Shown: in pieces, positions 58,264 to 64,000 of the stretch
Layout: every line of letters begins with the position of its first letter
Numbering within the stretch: the stretch's first letter is position 1
Origin: Paraburkholderia phenazinium
GTDB lineage: Bacteria; Pseudomonadota; Gammaproteobacteria; Burkholderiales; Burkholderiaceae
Direction: 5' to 3'
Assembly: GCF_900100735.1 (NCBI RefSeq)
Contig: NZ_FNCJ01000005.1
Location: 62,001 to 126,000 of the forward strand
DNA: 64,000 nt
Made by a program: the position numbers and the translations under genes
Notes under the pieces: generated by a model
Databases searched by the model: none
Told to the model about the DNA's origin: nothing
What the model saw: the letters and a program-made list of their open reading frames with translations, nothing else

Positions 58264-58301
58264 GCAGCAAGCCGCGCTAACACTGCTGTTTTGCAAAAAA
58301 C

Positions 58302-58336
58302 AAAGGCCGCCGGTCATTGCGACAGGCGGCCTTTTT
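58302..58336. terminator. Bidirectional terminator between purU and the AI-2E-family gene
   Basis: AAAGGCCGCC (58302-58311) pairs with GGCGGCCTTT (58325-58334), followed by TTTTT on the plus strand and preceded by an A-rich run that serves the minus strand. Confidence 0.9.
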
Positions 58337-58381
58337 CATGGAGCGCAGCGTTCGGCAAGCGAGCCGGCGCTCAAGGGGCGA

Positions 58382-59467
58382 TCACACCAGCCGCAGATAG
58401 ATCAGCTCCCGCTTGATATACGCATAGAAGATCGGCGCAGCAATCACTCCGGGGATGCCGAACGCGGCCTCCATCACCAGCATCGCCACCAGCAGCTCCC
58501 ACGCCCGCGCCTCGATCTGCCCGCCGACGATCCGCGCGTTCAGGAAGTACTCGAGCTTGTGGATCAGGATCAGGAACACCAGCGACATGACCGCGGCCGG
58601 AAAGCTTACCGAGAGCGCCACCGCGACGATGATCGTGTTCGAGATCAGATTGCCGATCACCGGCAACAAGCCGACGATAAACGTGACGAGCACCAGCGTC
58701 TTCGAGAGCGGCAGCCGGTCGTGAAAAATCGGCAGCAGCACCAGCAGGAAGAGGCCGGTGAAGAACGCATTGATCGCCGAAATCTTCACCTGAGCGAACA
58801 CGATCCGGCGGAACGCATCGGCAAAGCGCGTCACCCGGGTGACGAACGCGGTGGACAGCGGCAGCCGCTGCATATGCTTCTGCGCACCGACCGCGATGAT
58901 GGCGCCGATGATCATGCCGATCACGATATGCGTGAACACGCGAGCCGCATTCTTGCCGCCTTGCTGCAGCATGCCGGCGTGGGTCTGCATCAACTCGGTG
59001 GCGCGCGCCTTCATCTGATCGGTGTCGACTGGCAGGTAGTTGGCGATGAACTGCGGAATCCGTCCGCGCGCTTCGTCGATCAACTGCATGGCCTGGTCGA
59101 GCAGCTTCTGCACGCTCGGCACATCGCCCTCGAAATGGTCGATGATGCCGATCACAATGCCGGTCAATCCACCGACGATCACCACCGACAGCAGCACGAC
59201 CGACAGCCAGCGGGCCCGCTGGCTGGACATGTGCCGCTCGATGCGCGGCGCGATCGTATGGATCAGCTGAAACACCAGCAGTCCGGCCAGCAACGCGCCG
59301 AGCAGCCGGAGATTGAGGACTGCCCACATGCCGAACAGCATCAGCATATAGCTGCCGATCTCGACGGCGGACAGTTTGGGCAGGCTCATGTCGCTCGTCA
59401 GCCTGACCGGGCGTGGGCGCAGATCCTGCACCTGCCCATCTTCGGGCGCCTCGTTACGCTTGGTCAT
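58382..59467 (-). CDS. AI-2E family transporter
   Basis: A 361-residue inner membrane permease with about seven or eight helices and a large middle loop (about 100-190). Signatures: MLMLFGMWAVLNLRLLGALL at the N-terminus, FVTRVTRFADAFRRIVFAQ, and PGVIAAPIFYAYIKRELIYL at the end. The family includes the E. coli TqsA exporter and Na+/H+ antiporters, so the substrate is uncertain. It lies 35 bases after uvrA on the same strand. Confidence 0.9.
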   Translation of the reverse strand: MTKRNEAPEDGQVQDLRPRPVRLTSDMSLPKLSAVEIGSYMLMLFGMWAVLNLRLLGALLAGLLVFQLIHTIAPRIERHMSSQRARWLSVVLLSVVIVGGLTGIVIGIIDHFEGDVPSVQKLLDQAMQLIDEARGRIPQFIANYLPVDTDQMKARATELMQTHAGMLQQGGKNAARVFTHIVIGMIIGAIIAVGAQKHMQRLPLSTAFVTRVTRFADAFRRIVFAQVKISAINAFFTGLFLLVLLPIFHDRLPLSKTLVLVTFIVGLLPVIGNLISNTIIVAVALSVSFPAAVMSLVFLILIHKLEYFLNARIVGGQIEARAWELLVAMLVMEAAFGIPGVIAAPIFYAYIKRELIYLRLV

Positions 59468-59502
59468 GGCTTATTTCCGTATCCAACCCAGGGTTTGCAG
59501 CA

Positions 59503-62376
59503 TTATTTTTTGGCAGCGTCGCGCTTGAGCAGCGGCGCCAGGTATCGACCGGTAAAACTTGCCTTCGACTTCGCCACCTGCTCCGGCGTGCCTTGGGCGA
59601 TGATCTGACCGCCGCCGGCGCCGCCTTCCGGGCCGAGGTCGATCAGCCAGTCCGCAGTTTTGATTACATCCAGATTATGCTCGATGATCACCACGGTATT
59701 ACCCTGATCTCGCAAACGGTGAATCACTTCGAGCAACAGCGCGATATCGTGGAAGTGTAGGCCCGTGGTCGGCTCGTCGAGAATGTATAGAGTGCGACCC
59801 GTGTCGCGCTTGCTCAGTTCCAGCGAAAGTTTCACGCGCTGCGCTTCACCGCCCGACAGGGTGGTGGCCGACTGGCCGAGGCGAATGTAGCCAAGACCCA
59901 CGTCCAGCAAGGTTTTCAGCTTGCGCGCCACGACCGGCACCGGCTTGAAGAACTCATAGGCGTTCTCGACGGTGAGCTCCAGCACTTCGCTGATGTTTTT
60001 GCCCTTGTACTGCACGTCGAGGGTTTCGCGGTTGTAGCGCTTGCCATGGCAAACGTCGCACGGCACGTACACGTCGGGCAGAAAGTGCATTTCCACCTTC
60101 AGCACGCCATCGCCCTGGCAGGATTCGCAGCGGCCGCCCTTGACGTTGAACGAGAAGCGGCCCGGATCGTAGCCGCGCTCCTTCGAAGCGGGCACGCCTG
60201 CGAACAACTCGCGGATCGGCGTGAAGAGGCCCGTATAGGTGGCCGGATTCGAGCGCGGCGTGCGGCCGATCGGCGACTGGTCGACGTTGATGACCTTGTC
60301 GAAGTGCTCGAGGCCTTCGATCGCCTCGTACGGCGCCGGCTCGGCCGACGAGCCGTACAGGTGATGCGAGACCGCGTGGTACAGCGTGTCGTTGATCAGC
60401 GTGGACTTGCCTGAGCCGGAGACGCCGGTGATGCAGGTGAGGAGGCCTACCGGCAGGTCGAGCGTGACGCGCTGCAGATTGTTGCCGTACGCCTCGACGA
60501 TGCGCAGGCGCCGTTCGTCGGGCTCCTTGCGCTCGTCCGGATACTGGATGGTGCGCGCGCCAGACAGGTACTGGCCGGTGATCGACGCCGCATCCGCTTC
60601 CACCTCTTCAGGCGTGCCTTCGGAGATGATCATGCCGCCGTGTTCGCCGGCGCCCGGTCCCATGTCGACCACGTAGTCGGCCATGCGGATCATGTCCTCG
60701 TCGTGCTCGACGACGATCACCGAGTTGCCGAGATCGCGCAGGTGCTTCAGCGTGGAGATCAGCCGGTCGTTGTCGCGCTGGTGCAGTCCGATCGACGGTT
60801 CGTCCAGCACGTACATCACGCCGGTCAAGCCCGAGCCGATCTGCGAGGCCAGCCGGATGCGCTGCGCTTCGCCGCCCGAAAGCGTCTCGGCGCTGCGTTC
60901 CAGCGACAGGTAGTCGAGCCCGACGTTATTCAGGAACATCAGCCGCGCGACGATTTCCTTGATCACCTTGTCGGCGATTTCGCGCTTCGAACCTTCCAGA
61001 CGCAGGGTCTGGAAATAGCCGAGCGCGTCGCGCAACGGCCAGCCGCTGATTTCGAAGATGCCGCGTGCATCGCTGTTCGCGCCGATGCGCACGAAGCGCG
61101 CTTCACGGCGCAGGCGGGTGCCTTCGCAGGCGGGGCAGGCCTGGTTGTTCTGATACTTGGCGAGTTCTTCGCGCACCGCGACCGAATCGGTCTCGCGGTA
61201 ACGGCGCTCGAGGTTGGGGATGATCCCTTCGAACACATGCTCGCGCACCGATGCACGGCCGCGCTCGTTGATGTACGAGAACGGAATGGTCTGCTTGCCC
61301 GAGCCGAACAGCAGGATCTTCTTGACCTTTTCCGGCAGGTCTTCGAAGGCCTCGTCGATATCGAACTCGTAGAACGCCGCGAGGCTTTGCAGCATCTGGA
61401 AGTAGAACTGGTTGCGCCGGTCCCAGCCCTTCACGGCGCCGGCCGCCAGCGACAGCGATGGATGCGCGACCACCCGCTTCGGATCGAAGAAGGTGATCTG
61501 GCCGAGGCCGTCGCACTCCGGACACGCGCCCATCGGGTTGTTGAACGAGAACAGGCGCGGCTCGAGTTCCTGCAGCGAATACGAGCAGATCGGGCAGGCG
61601 AACTTGGAGCTGAACAGGTGCTCGCGGTCGGTGTCCATTTCCAGCGCGATGGCACGGCCGTCAGCTAGGCGCAGCGCGGTTTCGAACGACTCCGCCAGAC
61701 GCTGCTTCATGTCGGCACGCACTTTCAGACGGTCGACGACGACGTCGATCGTGTGCTTGTCGTTCTTCTTCAGCTTGGGCAGCGAGTCCACTTCGTAGAT
61801 CTTCGCGACCTCTTCGTTGGTGGTGCCGCCGCCGGAACGCACGCGAAAGCGGATAAAGCCCTGCGCCTGCATTTCCTCGAACAGCTCGACGTGCTCGCCC
61901 TTGCGGTTCGCGACCACCGGCGCCAGGATCATCAGCTTGGTGTCTTCGGGCAGCGCGAGCGCGGCGTCGACCATCTGCGAGACGCTTTGCGCCTCCAGCG
62001 GGATCTCGTGGTCCGGGCAGTAGGGCGTGCCGACCCGTGCGAACAAGAGCCGCAGGTAGTCGTGAATCTCCGTGACGGTGCCGACCGTGGAGCGCGGATT
62101 GTGCGAAGTGGCCTTCTGCTCGATCGAAATGGCGGGGGACAACCCCTCGATCAGGTCGACGTCGGGCTTTTCCATCAATTGCAGGAATTGCCGGGCGTAA
62201 GCGGAGAGACTTTCGACGTAGCGCCGCTGCCCTTCCGCATAGAGCGTGTCGAAGGCAAGCGACGATTTGCCCGAGCCCGACAGGCCGGTAATCACGATGA
62301 GCTTGTGACGCGGCAGGTCGAGATTGACGTTCTTCAGGTTGTGGGTACGGGCCCCACGGATACGGATTTGTTCCAC
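59503..62376 (-). CDS. uvrA: Excinuclease ABC subunit A
   Basis: Damage-sensing ATPase of nucleotide excision repair, 957 residues. Two ABC modules have Walker A motifs [12 protein letters not shown] and [12 protein letters not shown] and two LSGGEAQR signatures. Zinc modules are [16 protein letters not shown]...CPEC and CESCQGDG...CDVC. The GTG at 62376 gives the normal start ([14 protein letters not shown]); the frame is open farther upstream. No LexA box is visible in the upstream region. Confidence 0.97.
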   Translation of the reverse strand: MEQIRIRGARTHNLKNVNLDLPRHKLIVITGLSGSGKSSLAFDTLYAEGQRRYVESLSAYARQFLQLMEKPDVDLIEGLSPAISIEQKATSHNPRSTVGTVTEIHDYLRLLFARVGTPYCPDHEIPLEAQSVSQMVDAALALPEDTKLMILAPVVANRKGEHVELFEEMQAQGFIRFRVRSGGGTTNEEVAKIYEVDSLPKLKKNDKHTIDVVVDRLKVRADMKQRLAESFETALRLADGRAIALEMDTDREHLFSSKFACPICSYSLQELEPRLFSFNNPMGACPECDGLGQITFFDPKRVVAHPSLSLAAGAVKGWDRRNQFYFQMLQSLAAFYEFDIDEAFEDLPEKVKKILLFGSGKQTIPFSYINERGRASVREHVFEGIIPNLERRYRETDSVAVREELAKYQNNQACPACEGTRLRREARFVRIGANSDARGIFEISGWPLRDALGYFQTLRLEGSKREIADKVIKEIVARLMFLNNVGLDYLSLERSAETLSGGEAQRIRLASQIGSGLTGVMYVLDEPSIGLHQRDNDRLISTLKHLRDLGNSVIVVEHDEDMIRMADYVVDMGPGAGEHGGMIISEGTPEEVEADAASITGQYLSGARTIQYPDERKEPDERRLRIVEAYGNNLQRVTLDLPVGLLTCITGVSGSGKSTLINDTLYHAVSHHLYGSSAEPAPYEAIEGLEHFDKVINVDQSPIGRTPRSNPATYTGLFTPIRELFAGVPASKERGYDPGRFSFNVKGGRCESCQGDGVLKVEMHFLPDVYVPCDVCHGKRYNRETLDVQYKGKNISEVLELTVENAYEFFKPVPVVARKLKTLLDVGLGYIRLGQSATTLSGGEAQRVKLSLELSKRDTGRTLYILDEPTTGLHFHDIALLLEVIHRLRDQGNTVVIIEHNLDVIKTADWLIDLGPEGGAGGGQIIAQGTPEQVAKSKASFTGRYLAPLLKRDAAKK

Positions 62377-62681
62377 GCGTTGATCCAATACCTGGCCATT
62401 ACCTGGCGGAAAGAGGAAGAGGCTAAACCTGCTACTATAACGACTTTTCAAGACCGCTGTTACGGCTACCTGACAGCGCCCGACAGGCGCGCGGCAAGCT
62501 GTAAGGCAGCGGTCCAGCGCCGTGAGGAAAGGCCGCAAATGGGGCCTTTTGGGGTGACTGCAAGTCGCCTGCGGGCCTTTGCCGCAGATCGACGGTCACT
62601 CACGGCAGGCCGCCGAGGGTATGCTGCCCACGGTGTGTCGCCCGGCCCCCGGCCGTCCAGATTATTCAAAACACGTTCCCG
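62377..62681. other. uvrA-MFS divergent intergenic region
   Basis: About 305 bases. It holds the hairpin plus T run at 62528-62550. No LexA box (CTGT-N8-ACAG) and no clear promoter pair are seen. No ORF is supported. Confidence 0.45.
62528..62550 (+). terminator. Terminator-like hairpin in the uvrA-MFS gap
   Basis: AAAGGCC (62528-62534) pairs with GGCCTTT (62543-62549), then one more T and GGGG. It reads as a weak rightward terminator but lies downstream of no rightward gene, so it may end a short leader or small RNA. Confidence 0.35.
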
Positions 62682-63872
62682 ATGTCCAATCCGTCCGCAA
62701 CATCTTCACGCATGAGCGCGCCTGAGCTGCGCGCGACCGTGTCGCTCGCAGCCATCTTCGCGCTGCGCATGCTCGGTCTGTTCATGATCATGCCGGTGTT
62801 CTCGATCTACGCGAAAACCATCCCCGGCGGCGACAACGTGGTGCTGGTGGGGATCGCGCTGGGCGCGTACGGCGTGACCCAATCGCTGCTGTATATCTTC
62901 TACGGCTGGATTTCCGACAAGGTGGGCCGCAAACCCGTGATCGCCACCGGGCTCGCGATCTTCGCGATCGGCAGCTTTGTCGCGGCGGGCGCCCACGACA
63001 TGACGTGGATTATCGTCGGGCGGGTGATTCAGGGGATGGGCGCGGTGTCGTCCGCAGTGCTCGCGTGTATTGCCGACCTCACCTCCGAGGAGCATCGCAC
63101 CAAGGCGATGGCGATGGTCGGCGGCAGCATCGGGGTGTCGTTCGCGGTGGCGATTGTCGGCGCGCCGATCATATTCCAGTGGGTGGGCATGAGCGGCCTG
63201 TTCACGCTGATCGGCATTTTCTCGATTCTGGCGATTGGCGTGGTGATCTGGGTGGTGCCCCATGTACCGAAGCCGGTGCACGTACGCGCCCCATTCTCGG
63301 AAGTGCTGCACAACGTGGAATTACTGCGCCTGAATTTCGGCGTGCTGGTGCTGCATGCTACGCAAACGGCGCTGTTTCTGGTGGTGCCGCGAATTCTGGA
63401 AGCGGGCGGTCTGCCCGTTGCGTCGCACTGGAAGGTTTATTTGCCGGTGATGGGCCTGTCGTTTGTGATGATGGTCCCGGCGATCATCGCGGCGGAAACG
63501 CGCGGCAAGATGAAGACGGTGCTTGTGGGTGCGATTGGTCTTATCCTGATCGGACAGTTGCTGTTGGGCGTCGCGCCCCATACCATTCTGAGTGTGGCCG
63601 GGATTCTGTTTATCTACTTCCTCGGCTTCAATATTCTTGAAGCGTCGCAGCCTTCGCTGGTGTCAAAGCTGGCGCCCGGCTCGCGCAAGGGCGCGGCTAC
63701 GGGCGTGTACAACACTACGCAGTCGATCGGCTTGGCTATCGGCGGCGTGATCGGCGGCGTGCTGCTGAAAGCGGACGGGCAGAGCGCGGTGTTCTTTGCG
63801 TGCTCGGGGCTGGTTTTTTGCTGGCTTATAATCGCGGCAAATATGAAGCAGCCGCCGCGCAAGAAGGCATGA
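62682..63872 (+). CDS. MFS transporter (YajR-like)
   Basis: A 396-residue major facilitator with about twelve helices. Motif A is GWISDKVGRKPV between helices 2 and 3. ALRMLGLFMIMPVFSIYAKT at the N-terminus and FLGFNILEASQPSLVSKLAP later fit the YajR branch, without the C-terminal YAM domain. The substrate is unknown. It is divergent from uvrA, in which position Burkholderiales usually carry this gene followed by ssb; ssb would lie beyond the window. Confidence 0.9.
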   Translation: MSNPSATSSRMSAPELRATVSLAAIFALRMLGLFMIMPVFSIYAKTIPGGDNVVLVGIALGAYGVTQSLLYIFYGWISDKVGRKPVIATGLAIFAIGSFVAAGAHDMTWIIVGRVIQGMGAVSSAVLACIADLTSEEHRTKAMAMVGGSIGVSFAVAIVGAPIIFQWVGMSGLFTLIGIFSILAIGVVIWVVPHVPKPVHVRAPFSEVLHNVELLRLNFGVLVLHATQTALFLVVPRILEAGGLPVASHWKVYLPVMGLSFVMMVPAIIAAETRGKMKTVLVGAIGLILIGQLLLGVAPHTILSVAGILFIYFLGFNILEASQPSLVSKLAPGSRKGAATGVYNTTQSIGLAIGGVIGGVLLKADGQSAVFFACSGLVFCWLIIAANMKQPPRKKA

Positions 63873-63874
63873 GA

Positions 63875-63952
63875 GTGCCCCCACCCCGGACGCTTCGCGT
63901 CAGGCCCCCCAAGGGGGGCAAGCAAGCTTGGGGCGGCCCGGCGCTTTCTTGA
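63875..63952. repeat. Dispersed palindromic intergenic repeat, copy B
   Basis: Second copy of the element at 32371-32450, starting two bases after the MFS stop. It shares 28 identical bases (63924-63951) with copy A and begins likewise with GTGCCCCC. GGCCCCCCAAG faces CTTGGGGCGGCC. Confidence 0.8.
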
Positions 63953-64000
63953 TAGAACTCACCGGTGGCCGGCTGAGGCGCAGTTTTCCTCTCGGGCCAG

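Noticed and set aside
62377..62681. LexA (SOS) box for uvrA
   Set aside because: CTGTTACGGCTACCTGACAG near 62457-62476 has CTGT and ACAG ends, but the spacing is 12 bases and not the required 8.

Overview
The window is a 64 kb stretch of chromosome from a high-GC betaproteobacterium. It looks like Burkholderiales, most likely Paraburkholderia or Burkholderia. The reasons are the cytochrome aa3 cluster layout, an amino-sugar PTS with a fused EIIA-HPr-EI protein, CydP beside CydA, a CIRCE operator before rpoH, and the rpoN-hpf-ptsN-hprK-rapZ run behind the lpt/kds genes. Genes are dense and mostly housekeeping. I see no phage, insertion sequence, CRISPR array or secretion island.

Layout. 1-8.4 kb: aa3-type cytochrome oxidase and its assembly genes (ctaD fragment, small assembly ORF, ctaG, DUF2970, ctaE, SURF1, SCO-like, ctaA, ctaB, SCO). 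8.5-12.8 kb: YciI protein, chemoreceptor, MetQ-type binding protein, MarR-GNAT fusion regulator. 13.0-20.6 kb: N-acetylglucosamine operon (GntR regulator, nagA, SIS-type deaminase, EIIA-HPr-EI, nagE). 20.6-23.9 kb: cytochrome bd operon cydP-cydA-cydB-cydX read leftward, including a 39-residue CydX. 24.1-25.2 kb: rpoH behind a perfect CIRCE. 25.5-31 kb: NTF2-like protein, leuA with a leuL-like leader, ybiB, a FAH-family hydrolase and maiA.

31-45 kb: ftsY, rsmD, coaD, ferredoxin, hisC, then a leftward run TPR protein-lolB-ispE-tRNA-Gln-prs-rplY-pth, then mutM and mutY. 43.6-53 kb: one long leftward array kdsD-kdsC-lptC-lptA-lptB-rpoN-hpf-ptsN-hprK-rapZ-LON-domain protein, joining LPS synthesis and transport to sigma-54 and the nitrogen PTS. 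53-64 kb: Kef-type antiporter, apt, LysE exporter, NUDIX protein, purU, AI-2E-family permease, uvrA and an MFS transporter.

The genes combine into a few systems: terminal oxidases for high oxygen (aa3) and low oxygen (bd); uptake and catabolism of GlcNAc; LPS precursor supply and export; and PTS-linked regulation. The most interesting signals are regulatory or architectural: a leuL-like leader with rare leucine codons ahead of a strong hairpin, a second EIIB domain in NagE that lacks the phosphorylated cysteine, an HPr domain that keeps the regulatory serine at exact spacing in a genome that also encodes HprK, CIRCE at rpoH, a perfect-spacing nag promoter holding a helical-phase direct repeat, an AT-rich block inside ispE beside tRNA-Gln, and a dispersed palindromic repeat. 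I found no clearly new defence or mobile system.
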